This document shows positions 38,251 through 46,569 of a stretch of DNA of 64,000 bases, piece by piece. The stretch spans positions 25,365 to 89,364 of the forward strand of contig JAHENB010000002.1 of the NCBI GenBank assembly GCA_024643345.1, written 5' to 3'. The position numbers were made by a program, and so were the translations under genes. Source of the DNA: Maribacter sp. (GTDB lineage Bacteria > Bacteroidota > Bacteroidia > Flavobacteriales > Flavobacteriaceae). How positions within the stretch are numbered: the first letter of the stretch is position 1; each line of letters begins with the position of its first letter. Below the pieces are notes generated by a model, which had not been told where the DNA came from, made no database searches, and saw nothing but the letters and a program-made list of their open reading frames with translations.

Positions 38251-41244
38251 ATGCAGAATAAAGGACTTATAAAGCTTTTTGCCCTCCTGTTCGGGCTAGT
38301 GAGTATCTATCAACTATCCTATACTTTTGTCACCAGCAAGATAGAAAACGAGGCAAATACCTTTGCCGCGAGTAAGATTTCAGATTCTGAGGTCGGTTAT
38401 GTTTCCAAGCGAGAAAGCTTGGAAGCCAAATATCTCGATTCCATTGGGGACAATTCGGTGCTGGGTTATACCAGCTATAACGACGCAAAGAAAAAGGAAC
38501 TGAACAAGGGTCTGGATCTTAAAGGGGGAATCAACGTAACCCTTCAAATTTCCGTTAAGGACATCCTTAAAGGCCTTGCCAACAACACCAAAAACCCAGT
38601 TTTCAATAAGGCTTTGGCTGATGCCGACCTGGCTTCCAAAAGCAGTAATGATAACTATGTAGATCTGTTTTTTGAGGCATTTGATAATATCAAGGGAGAC
38701 ACCAAGTTGGCAACCCCAGATATATTCTACACCCGTAGCCTTGAAGGTGATGTAAATTCGAATATGACCGATGATGAGGTAAAACAGGTCATCCGAAGAA
38801 AGATAGATGAGTCGATTGTTTCTGCCTTCGAGGTGCTCCGTGAACGGATCGATGGATTCGGGGTGACCCAACCCAACATCCAAAGGGAAGGCACTTCAGG
38901 GAGAATATTGGTAGAACTGCCGGGAGCCAGAGACATCACCAGGGCCCAAAGCTTATTGTCAAGTACGGCGCAATTGGAATTCTGGGAAACCTATAGGCCC
39001 GATAACCAAGAGCTTCAAGGATTCTTTTTTCAGGCCAACGAAGCACTAAAATCCTTGGTTGCTATCGATACTGCCGCTGCCCAGGTAAAACAAGAATCGG
39101 AAATAGACTCATTGCTTTCCGATGTTGCCCAAGATTCATTGGATTTAAGCAAACAGGTAAATCCACTTTTCGACAAATTTCAGTTGGGCGCACCCAGTTA
39201 TGCGGTGGGCATTGCTGCGATCAAAGATTCTGCAACAATTGGCAGTTACCTAAGAATGAAGGAAATACGAAGGTTGTTGCCCGCCGACCTGCAGTTTGTG
39301 AAATTTGTTTGGGAGCGCCCTGCCGAGGGTTCTGAAATAGTTGAGCTTTATGCCCTTAAATCGAACCGGGAAATGGAGCCGCGGATCAGTGGCGATGTGG
39401 TCAGTGACGCGCGGGATGATTTTGACCTGGGAGGCAAGCCGGCCGTATCGATGACCATGAACACCAAAGGGGCAAAGGAGTGGGAAAAATTAACAGGTGA
39501 TGCCTATAATAACCAAACCGGCATCGCGATCGTATTGGACAATAAGGTGTATACGGCACCTGGAGTTTCATCCGGACCTATCTCCGGTGGACGTTCAGAG
39601 ATTACCGGTAAATTTACCGTGAACGAGACCAAGGATATTTCCAATGTTTTAAGAGCGGGTAAATTGCCGGCCTCCGCGGAAATTATCCAATCCGAAATTG
39701 TGGGCCCATCTCTGGGCCAGGAGGCCATTGATAGTGGTTTCGCCTCGTTTCTGATTGCCATGTTATTCGTGTTGTTATGGATGATATTCTATTATGGGAA
39801 AGCCGGTATTTTTGCCGATATCGCCTTAATGCTCAACATCTTGTTGATATTTGGGGTGCTTACCAGCCTTGGTGCGGTGCTCACCCTTCCTGGAATAGCG
39901 GGTATCGTTTTGACCATTGGGATGTCGGTTGATGCCAACGTTCTGATCTTTGAACGTATCAAGGAAGAATTGGCCAAGGGCAAAGGAAAATCCCAGGCTG
40001 TGGCCGACGGATTCAGCAATGCGCTATCCTCGATCTTGGATGCGAACATCACCACCGGTCTTACGGCCATCATCCTGTTCGTTTTCGGTTCCGGACCCAT
40101 CAAGGGTTTTGCGACCACTTTATTGATAGGTATCATAACTTCTTTGTTCACTGCAATATTCATCACCAGGTTATTGGTTGATTGGTACCTGAGCGGGAGA
40201 ACAAGAAGGCTCGATTTCACGACTTCCTTGACCAAAAACCTCTTTAAGAATATCAATATCGACTTCTTGAGCAAAAGAAAAATCGCCTATATTTTTTCAA
40301 CGACCTTGGTGTTGATTGGCCTCTATTCCCTATTCTTAGGGCAAGGGCTCCAACAAGGCGTCGATTTTGTTGGTGGAAGAACCTATCAGATTCGATTTGA
40401 AAATGAAGTCAACCCTTCAGAAATAGCTTCTGAATTGAATACCGTGTTCGGAAGTGGAACTGGGGTGAAGACCTATGGGGAAGCCAATCAAATAAAGGTA
40501 ACCACCCCCTATAAAGTGGATGTGGAAGGAATTGAGGTTGATAACGAAATACAGGACAAACTCTTCACAACCCTTCAAAAACTTTTACCTGATGGGATGA
40601 CCAAGGCCGATTTCATTACTGGAGATGGAGAAAATTCGATCGGTATTTTGCAATCTGTAAAAGTAGGCCCGACCATTGCCGATGATATCAAGAACAACGC
40701 CTTTTTGGCCATTATTGGATCCTTGGCCGTGGTGTTCCTGTACATTTTGTTGCGTTTCCGAAAATGGCAATTCTCTTTGGGTGCTGTGGTCGCGGTGCTT
40801 CACGATGTGTTGATCGTACTGGGCATCTTTTCACTGTTCGGAAAAATAATGCCCTTCAACATGGAAATCGACCAAGCCTTTATCGCTGCCATTCTTACGG
40901 TAATCGGATACTCCTTGAACGATACGGTGGTCGTATTCGACCGAATTCGTGAAATTATCAATGAGAAGGGATGGAAAGCAGGGGAGAATACCAACCTCGC
41001 TTTGAACAGTACTTTGGGCAGGACCTTGAACACTTCTTTGACCACTTTGGTGGTACTATTGGCCATCTTTATTTTTGGTGGGGAATCGTTAAGGGGCTTT
41101 ATGTTCGCCATGATCATAGGCATAGTGGTGGGTACCTATTCTTCCTTGTTTATCGCCACGCCGGTCATGTATGACACCTTGAAGAAAAGCGTTAGCTCGC
41201 CCGTTAAGGAAAAACCAAAGTCAATGGCCAAGGCCAAGGCATAA
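38251..41244 (+). CDS. secDF: Protein translocase subunit SecDF (fused)
   Basis: A 997-residue fusion of SecD and SecF, an RND-type accessory of the Sec translocon that uses the proton gradient to pull exported proteins across the inner membrane. The SecD half has LNKGLDLKGGINVTLQIS and RIDGFGVTQPNIQREG, then the membrane block with GIAGIVLTIGMSVDANVLIF. The SecF half starts near residue 680 and contains QGVDFVGGRTYQIRF and VIGYSLNDTVVVFDRIRE. The fused form is usual in Bacteroidota. Its product supports the many exported proteins encoded in this window. Confidence 0.97.
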   Translation: MQNKGLIKLFALLFGLVSIYQLSYTFVTSKIENEANTFAASKISDSEVGYVSKRESLEAKYLDSIGDNSVLGYTSYNDAKKKELNKGLDLKGGINVTLQISVKDILKGLANNTKNPVFNKALADADLASKSSNDNYVDLFFEAFDNIKGDTKLATPDIFYTRSLEGDVNSNMTDDEVKQVIRRKIDESIVSAFEVLRERIDGFGVTQPNIQREGTSGRILVELPGARDITRAQSLLSSTAQLEFWETYRPDNQELQGFFFQANEALKSLVAIDTAAAQVKQESEIDSLLSDVAQDSLDLSKQVNPLFDKFQLGAPSYAVGIAAIKDSATIGSYLRMKEIRRLLPADLQFVKFVWERPAEGSEIVELYALKSNREMEPRISGDVVSDARDDFDLGGKPAVSMTMNTKGAKEWEKLTGDAYNNQTGIAIVLDNKVYTAPGVSSGPISGGRSEITGKFTVNETKDISNVLRAGKLPASAEIIQSEIVGPSLGQEAIDSGFASFLIAMLFVLLWMIFYYGKAGIFADIALMLNILLIFGVLTSLGAVLTLPGIAGIVLTIGMSVDANVLIFERIKEELAKGKGKSQAVADGFSNALSSILDANITTGLTAIILFVFGSGPIKGFATTLLIGIITSLFTAIFITRLLVDWYLSGRTRRLDFTTSLTKNLFKNINIDFLSKRKIAYIFSTTLVLIGLYSLFLGQGLQQGVDFVGGRTYQIRFENEVNPSEIASELNTVFGSGTGVKTYGEANQIKVTTPYKVDVEGIEVDNEIQDKLFTTLQKLLPDGMTKADFITGDGENSIGILQSVKVGPTIADDIKNNAFLAIIGSLAVVFLYILLRFRKWQFSLGAVVAVLHDVLIVLGIFSLFGKIMPFNMEIDQAFIAAILTVIGYSLNDTVVVFDRIREIINEKGWKAGENTNLALNSTLGRTLNTSLTTLVVLLAIFIFGGESLRGFMFAMIIGIVVGTYSSLFIATPVMYDTLKKSVSSPVKEKPKSMAKAKA

Positions 41245-41257
41245 TCTAACTTTTAAA

Positions 41258-41293
41258 AGAAAGCCGCTGTTTGTGAAAAGAGCGGCTTTTTTT
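41258..41293. terminator. Terminator between secDF and the convergent ABC protein gene
   Basis: AAAGCCGCT (41260-41268) pairs with AGCGGCTTT (41281-41289) with a 12-base loop, followed by a T-run that overlaps the stop codon of the minus-strand gene. Confidence 0.85.
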
Positions 41294-42527
41294 ATATCCT
41301 TTTGCCAAGTGATCCTTCATGGCTCATTTCCAATTCATAAACGAGTTGTGGTTGCAATCCTGGCTCCTTTCGGTGGGAGACAAAGATGATGGCCGAATCG
41401 CTCTCCCTTGAAAATTTATTGACCAATGCCACAAAGAGGCTGGCGCTATCATCGTCGAGCCCTGCCGTGGGTTCATCCAAAATCAATAATACGGGATGCT
41501 TGATCATTGCCCTGATACACATCAGCAAACGCTTTTGGCCCATGCTTAGGTCGTGGTACAAAGCCGTCCTTAGATGCCACATATTGATCAACTGCAACCA
41601 TTCTTTGGCCAGGCGGAGTTGCGCTTCGGTAGGTTGTACATAAAGACCAATGGAGTCGGTTAGGCCACTGATCACCATATTTTCAACAGAATGATACCCG
41701 GTGAAGGTATCGGTCATGGATGGGGTAAAATAACCGATGTTTTTTTTAATGTCCCAAACACTCTCCCCACTTCCTTTTCTTTTTCCAAAAATAAAGAGGT
41801 CCTGCCCGTATCCTTTAGGATTTTCTCCGGTAATCATTGATAACAGAGTGGTTTTCCCACTCCCGTTCTTTCCCCTCAGTTCCCAAAAATCTGCCCTTTT
41901 TATCAACCAGTTGATCTGTTTGAGAATGGGTTTGCCCATATAGGCGACATTCACGTTCTTGAGTTCGATCAATACCTCTCCCAAAAATTCGGGCGCATTC
42001 AATGCCAAAGGAATCTTGCCTTCAAAGGTTTTTGGTTCCTTTTTTTCAAGGGGCTTGTTGTGGCCAAAATAAACCAATTCCCGTTCTTCGAGTCGGGCGA
42101 ACCTGTTAATGAAGGGCAGTAGGTCAGAACTGCGACTGATGATTTGGATCAGGGTCGTATTCTCACCGATCTTAGCAAGTTGCTTCTTAAGTGCGGTCTG
42201 CGATTCGATATCAAGATTATCGAAAGGGTTGTCGAGCACGATGAAGTCGGGCTCGGATCGAAGAATATACCGAAGCAACGCTTTTTTCTGTTCCCCACTC
42301 GAATAGGTTTTTAGACTTTGGGCCTTATTATCCGTGAGTATTTTGGTTCCGTGCCGTTCCTCTTCCTCCATAAACGCTTCCAGAGCGAGTTTGGAGAAAA
42401 GGGCCCCTTTTGACCCCTTCAAAGCATGAAAACCGTTCGGTGGATGACCATTTAAAAGCATCTCCAGAAGATGGCCCTTATCCGATCGATTGTCTATAAA
42501 AACGGCACAATGCAATTTTTTGGTCAT
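41292..42527 (-). CDS. Tandem ABC-ATPase protein (ModF-like), first domain lacking Walker A
   Basis: A 411-residue cytosolic protein with two ABC domains and no membrane part. Domain 2 (about 190-405) is complete: Walker A RGKNGSGKTTLLS, signature LSMGQKRLLMC, Walker B VLLILDEPTAGLD and switch His in VSHRKE. Domain 1 (about 1-180) keeps a signature-like YSSGEQKKALLR and Walker B DFIVLDNPFDNLD, but its Walker A position reads NRSDKGHLLEML and lacks the GxxGxGKS loop. The layout resembles ModF/PhrA proteins, whose role is unclear. The start 42527 is preferred over 42581 because a TAnnTTTG box (42546-42553) sits just upstream. Confidence 0.78.
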   Translation of the reverse strand: MTKKLHCAVFIDNRSDKGHLLEMLLNGHPPNGFHALKGSKGALFSKLALEAFMEEEERHGTKILTDNKAQSLKTYSSGEQKKALLRYILRSEPDFIVLDNPFDNLDIESQTALKKQLAKIGENTTLIQIISRSSDLLPFINRFARLEERELVYFGHNKPLEKKEPKTFEGKIPLALNAPEFLGEVLIELKNVNVAYMGKPILKQINWLIKRADFWELRGKNGSGKTTLLSMITGENPKGYGQDLFIFGKRKGSGESVWDIKKNIGYFTPSMTDTFTGYHSVENMVISGLTDSIGLYVQPTEAQLRLAKEWLQLINMWHLRTALYHDLSMGQKRLLMCIRAMIKHPVLLILDEPTAGLDDDSASLFVALVNKFSRESDSAIIFVSHRKEPGLQPQLVYELEMSHEGSLGKRI

Positions 42528-42545
42528 AGGAAATGCTAAATATGC

Positions 42546-42553
42546 CAAAAGTA
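42546..42553 (-). promoter_or_regulatory. Candidate -7 box (TACTTTTG) for the tandem ABC gene
   Basis: The minus strand reads TACTTTTG 19 bases before the ATG at 42527. It lies inside the longer open frame and so supports the shorter start. Confidence 0.45.
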
Positions 42554-42594
42554 ACGTTTTATTGGTATGTCGACGTTTCATGGCAGAATTCCCT

Positions 42595-42602
42595 TAAATT
42601 TG
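42595..42602 (+). promoter_or_regulatory. Candidate -7 box (TAAATTTG) for ccsBA
   Basis: An exact TAnnTTTG match lies 22 bases before the ATG at 42624 and supports that start over the open frame from 42567. Confidence 0.45.
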
Positions 42603-42623
42603 AGAACCCCAATAACCAGAGAA

Positions 42624-45600
42624 ATGAAAAAAAGACTTTCCCGGCTCCTTGCTAATTTTTCACCATTGTTCAATACCCGTGCCGCCGGACTTTATCTGGT
42701 ACTTTTTGCGGCATCCATAGGCATTGCCACTTTTATAGAAAACGATTTTGGGACCAGTGCTGCCCAAAAGGTCATTTTTAAATCGTGGTGGTTCGAGTTG
42801 CTTTTATTATTGTTCGCCATTACGATCGTGGTGAATATTTTCAAGTTTAGGATGATCCAACAAAAAAAGTGGCCTTTACTATTGTTCCATGCGGCAATCA
42901 TCATCATTCTGATCGGCGCCGCCGTTACACGTTATTGGAGTTTTGAAGGAATCATGCACATCAGGGAGAATGATGCTTCGAACCGGTTTTTAACTTCAAA
43001 TACTTTCCTGAAATTCAAGGTGGCCAAAGGAGGTGAGACCTATGATTTCGATGAACCCGTGCTCTTCGCTTCCTTGGGGGATAATGCTTGGCAAGGATCC
43101 TATTCGGTAGCCGGAGATATCATTGATATCAAAGTGAACGACTTCATCCCTAATCCGAAACAAAAATTGGGCGAAAGCATTACAGGGCTTCCCACCTTGC
43201 AGATTGTTGTTGCCGGTGCCAACGGAAGGGAGGAATACTTTATTGCCAAAGGGGAAACCAAACGCATTGGCAATCTCATTTATAATTTTCAGGAGACACA
43301 ACTTCCCGATGCCATCAATATCAATTATCGCAACGATACCTTGCTCATAGCTTCAAACAGAACGCTTACCCAAACCGTAATGGCGACCCAACAAAAAGAT
43401 ACGCTATATCCCTCAAGCAGCTTTAGTCCCTTGTACCTGCGCGCCCTATACACCGATGGTATCAGTAATTTTGTTTTTTCCGATTTTAAGAAGAACGCTA
43501 CGGTCTTGATCGAATCGGAAAGTCAAAAAGTCAAAAATGAAAGCCTTACGGCCCTATTGATGGAGGTATCGGTCAATGGCAAATCAAGCGAGGTATATGT
43601 TTATGGTAGTAAGGGGATGTTGGGAAGGCCACAGTCACTCAATTTTGACGGAACGGCGGTTGCAATTTCCTATGGGGCGAAAGAGATTACCGTGCCATTC
43701 GACATAAAACTCAACAAATTTATAATGGACAAGTACCCGGGAACAAACAGCGCCTCGTCCTACGCCAGTGAAGTGACCTTGGTCGACCAACGCAACAACG
43801 AAAAAATCGATTACCGTATCTTCATGAACAATATATTGGATTATGATGGGTATCGTTTTTTTCAATCTTCGTTCGATCGCGATGAAAAGGGCACTTATTT
43901 AAGCGTGAACCATGATTTTTGGGGCACTTGGATTTCCTATATCGGATATATTTTATTGACCTTGGGTATGTTTTTGACTTTTTTCAGTAAGAATACGCGC
44001 TTCCATCAAGTCACACAAAAGATAAAGTCATTGCGTGCAAAAGGGGGCACTTTTGTACTGGTCATGTTGCTGTCGACCACTGCCTATGCACAATCTGCCC
44101 AAACGGAACCCTTTGTGGCTCACGCAATAAACATCGACCATGCCAACGCATTCAGCAAATTGGTGGTACAGGATTTCAAGGGACGAATGAAACCAATGCA
44201 TACCTTATCAAGGGAAATCATGCGCAAATTGGCCAGAAAAGAAAAGCTATATGGCTTAAGTGCCGATCAAATCCTCCTAGGGCTATTTGTGAACAAAGAG
44301 GAATGGTACAGTGCCAAAATCATCAAATTGGGCCAACATAAAGATATTCGTAAAAAGTTGAGCATTGGGGGCGATTATGCTTCCTATAAAGATTTTTTTG
44401 AAACCAATGGCACCTATAAACTTCGGGATGAAATGCGAAGGATTTATAGTTTGGAACCCATTGACCAGGGTGTCTATGAAAAGGAGTTGCTCAAATTGGA
44501 TGAAAAGGTCAATATCATGAGCATGGCATTTTCGGGCAGCTTGCTGAAAATCGTTCCCAATGCCAATGATCCTAACAACACTTGGGTGTCTACCACTGCA
44601 CATAACCATAGTGCCGAGGATGGCCATAACCATGACGACAATGTGGCCAATACATTTTTTACGGCCTATGGCAAAGCACTTAAAGAAGCGATCGGCACCA
44701 ATAATTATACCAGTGCAGACCATTTACTCACAGAACTTAAGCAGTACCAGGAGACCGAAGGGGGGACCGTGATGCCTTCCTATTCAAAGATCAATGCCGA
44801 AATATTGTTGAACAAACTCAATGTGTTCACCCGATTGGCAGTACTGTACATTTTTATGGGCATTGCCCTGTTGTTCTTTTTGTTTCTTTCGGTTTTCAAA
44901 CCCAACCTGAACCTTAAAAGGGCCTATCTTATTTTATTTTCCCTTGTGGTTTTCGGCTTCGTGCTGCATACCATTGGTTTGGGCCTACGTTGGTTTGTTT
45001 CCGGTCGGGCCCCTTGGAGCAATGGCTATGAATCAATGATCTATATTGCGTGGACCTCTACATTGGCAGGACTTATTTTTACCAGAAAATCGTTTGGCGG
45101 TTTGGCTGCTACCATGGTCTTGGCGGCGACAATTCTCTTCGTGGCCACCTTGAGCTTTCTGGACCCGGAAATTACCCCTTTGGTGCCCGTTTTGAAATCG
45201 TATTGGCTTACCATTCATGTGTCAATGGAGGCCGGGAGTTATGGCTTTCTGATGTTGGGGGCCATTATTGGCCTTATCAACCTTATCCTGATGATGTTCC
45301 TCAAAGAATCGAACAAGGCAAGGATAAAAAGGATTGTCCAAGAAATGTCCTATATCAGCGAGCTTACGTTGATCGGCGGACTTTTTATGGTGAGTATAGG
45401 TACCTTTTTGGGCGGTGTCTGGGCCAATGAATCTTGGGGAAGGTACTGGGGTTGGGATGCTAAGGAAACCTGGGCGTTGGTTACCATTCTGGTCTATGCC
45501 TTCATTCTTCATATGAGGATCATTCCCAAAATCACGGGCCTTTTTGCCTATAATTTGGCCACGATTTTCGGATTGGCCACGGTGATCATGACCTATTACG

Positions 45601-45749
45601 GGGTCAACTATTATCTGTCGGGCCTGCATTCCTATGCCACGGGAGATCCCGTACCTGTACCTACTTGGGTTTATGTGGTGGTGGCATCCATCATACTGAT
45701 CAGTGGCATGGCCTATTTCAAGAAAAGAAAATACCCGGCGATTTCTTAA
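42624..45749 (+). CDS. ccsA: Fused cytochrome c synthase CcsBA (ResB-CcsA)
   Basis: A 1041-residue inner-membrane protein of the system II cytochrome c maturation pathway, which carries heme across the membrane and attaches it to CxxCH motifs. The N-terminal ResB/CcsB part has membrane helices (YLVLFAASIGIATFIEND, HAAIIIILIGAAVTRYW) and a large periplasmic region. The C-terminal CcsA part has the tryptophan-rich heme motif WGRYWGWDAKETWA and flanking His in FVLHTIGLGLRW and LTIHVSMEAGSYG. A His-rich insert, HNHSAEDGHNHDDN, lies in the periplasmic region. The gene ends one base from the end of the multiheme operon, so its likely clients are the 48 CxxCH motifs next door. Confidence 0.92.
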   Translation: MKKRLSRLLANFSPLFNTRAAGLYLVLFAASIGIATFIENDFGTSAAQKVIFKSWWFELLLLLFAITIVVNIFKFRMIQQKKWPLLLFHAAIIIILIGAAVTRYWSFEGIMHIRENDASNRFLTSNTFLKFKVAKGGETYDFDEPVLFASLGDNAWQGSYSVAGDIIDIKVNDFIPNPKQKLGESITGLPTLQIVVAGANGREEYFIAKGETKRIGNLIYNFQETQLPDAININYRNDTLLIASNRTLTQTVMATQQKDTLYPSSSFSPLYLRALYTDGISNFVFSDFKKNATVLIESESQKVKNESLTALLMEVSVNGKSSEVYVYGSKGMLGRPQSLNFDGTAVAISYGAKEITVPFDIKLNKFIMDKYPGTNSASSYASEVTLVDQRNNEKIDYRIFMNNILDYDGYRFFQSSFDRDEKGTYLSVNHDFWGTWISYIGYILLTLGMFLTFFSKNTRFHQVTQKIKSLRAKGGTFVLVMLLSTTAYAQSAQTEPFVAHAINIDHANAFSKLVVQDFKGRMKPMHTLSREIMRKLARKEKLYGLSADQILLGLFVNKEEWYSAKIIKLGQHKDIRKKLSIGGDYASYKDFFETNGTYKLRDEMRRIYSLEPIDQGVYEKELLKLDEKVNIMSMAFSGSLLKIVPNANDPNNTWVSTTAHNHSAEDGHNHDDNVANTFFTAYGKALKEAIGTNNYTSADHLLTELKQYQETEGGTVMPSYSKINAEILLNKLNVFTRLAVLYIFMGIALLFFLFLSVFKPNLNLKRAYLILFSLVVFGFVLHTIGLGLRWFVSGRAPWSNGYESMIYIAWTSTLAGLIFTRKSFGGLAATMVLAATILFVATLSFLDPEITPLVPVLKSYWLTIHVSMEAGSYGFLMLGAIIGLINLILMMFLKESNKARIKRIVQEMSYISELTLIGGLFMVSIGTFLGGVWANESWGRYWGWDAKETWALVTILVYAFILHMRIIPKITGLFAYNLATIFGLATVIMTYYGVNYYLSGLHSYATGDPVPVPTWVYVVVASIILISGMAYFKKRKYPAIS

Positions 45750-45750
45750 A

Positions 45751-46560
45751 TTATTTGATTATGGTCCCGTTCTCCAGGATCAGGTCGTACCGGTATCCTG
45801 CACCAAAATCGCGGTTCAAGGCCACCATGCCCTGCAGGGTCACCTTGCTCCCTTCTGGAACAAAGGAACTGGATGTAATGACAAGGTCGAAATCATTTTT
45901 GCTGCCATCCTGAAGGTGTATCCAGTTTCGATCCATAATGTTGGGGTTTACCTTAACACAGGTGCCACTTATTTGAACGGTATGGCCTTCATACTTCTTG
46001 GGATCATTTACCAGGTCGGAAATTTTGATGGTCCCTTTATGAACTACGTTCTTTTCGGTATGGGTAGGGATATCTTCTTTTTGCGTTGTCGGAGCGGCCA
46101 CTTGCGATGGGGTGTTGTTGGGAAGAACTGCGTTTTTCGAATGGTCTTCCCCTACTAGGTTGGAAACCAAATAGATGGTATCGAACACCCGTTGGTATTC
46201 CTTGCTTTCAAAATTGGTCTTTAGCAAACCCGCCCTGTAAAAATACGTGCCACCTTTTTCAACGTCCTGTTTTCTAGAGGCAATCCAAAACTTTTTATTT
46301 TTTTCGGAAACGTTCAAATATACATATCGTTCGGTAGGGAGAATTTCATTCACCCGAACCGTATGCAGGTCATCGCCGAACGATCCATTGTTTCCAGTGA
46401 TCACCTCCGTGGCGGGTTTTGGGGTAAATATCCCACTGTCCGTGGTAACGTTTTCACTTTCCGAATTGGGGGCTATCACCTTGGGGCCGCTGTTACAGGC
46501 CAAGATCAGCAAGGCGAATAAAATTGATGTTGGTATTGAGGGTTTTCTTAGGCTCATCAT
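45751..46560 (-). CDS. Putative lipoprotein with OB-fold-like C-terminal domain (last gene of cytochrome operon)
   Basis: A 269-residue protein. Lipobox LLILAC follows the hydrophobic segment IPTSILFALLI, so it is probably acylated. Two beta-rich parts are seen: residues about 60-120 (VNEILPTERYVYLNVSEKNK, FWIASRKQDVEKGG) and about 175-265 (GTIKISDLVNDPKKYEGHTV, SGTCVKVNPNIMDRNWIHLQ, VTLQGMVALN), the latter like an OB-fold. ATGs at 46569, 46560 and 46557 are all possible; 46560 gives the most ordinary signal. Its place at the end of the operon suggests an accessory or docking protein for the cytochromes or barrel. Function unproven. Confidence 0.7.
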   Translation of the reverse strand: MMSLRKPSIPTSILFALLILACNSGPKVIAPNSESENVTTDSGIFTPKPATEVITGNNGSFGDDLHTVRVNEILPTERYVYLNVSEKNKKFWIASRKQDVEKGGTYFYRAGLLKTNFESKEYQRVFDTIYLVSNLVGEDHSKNAVLPNNTPSQVAAPTTQKEDIPTHTEKNVVHKGTIKISDLVNDPKKYEGHTVQISGTCVKVNPNIMDRNWIHLQDGSKNDFDLVITSSSFVPEGSKVTLQGMVALNRDFGAGYRYDLILENGTIIK

Positions 46561-46569
46561 GAAAATCAT

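Noticed and set aside
45033..45629. Minus-strand frames opposite the ccsBA C-terminal part
   Set aside because: They are shadows of a strongly coding membrane-protein frame with the WWD heme motif.
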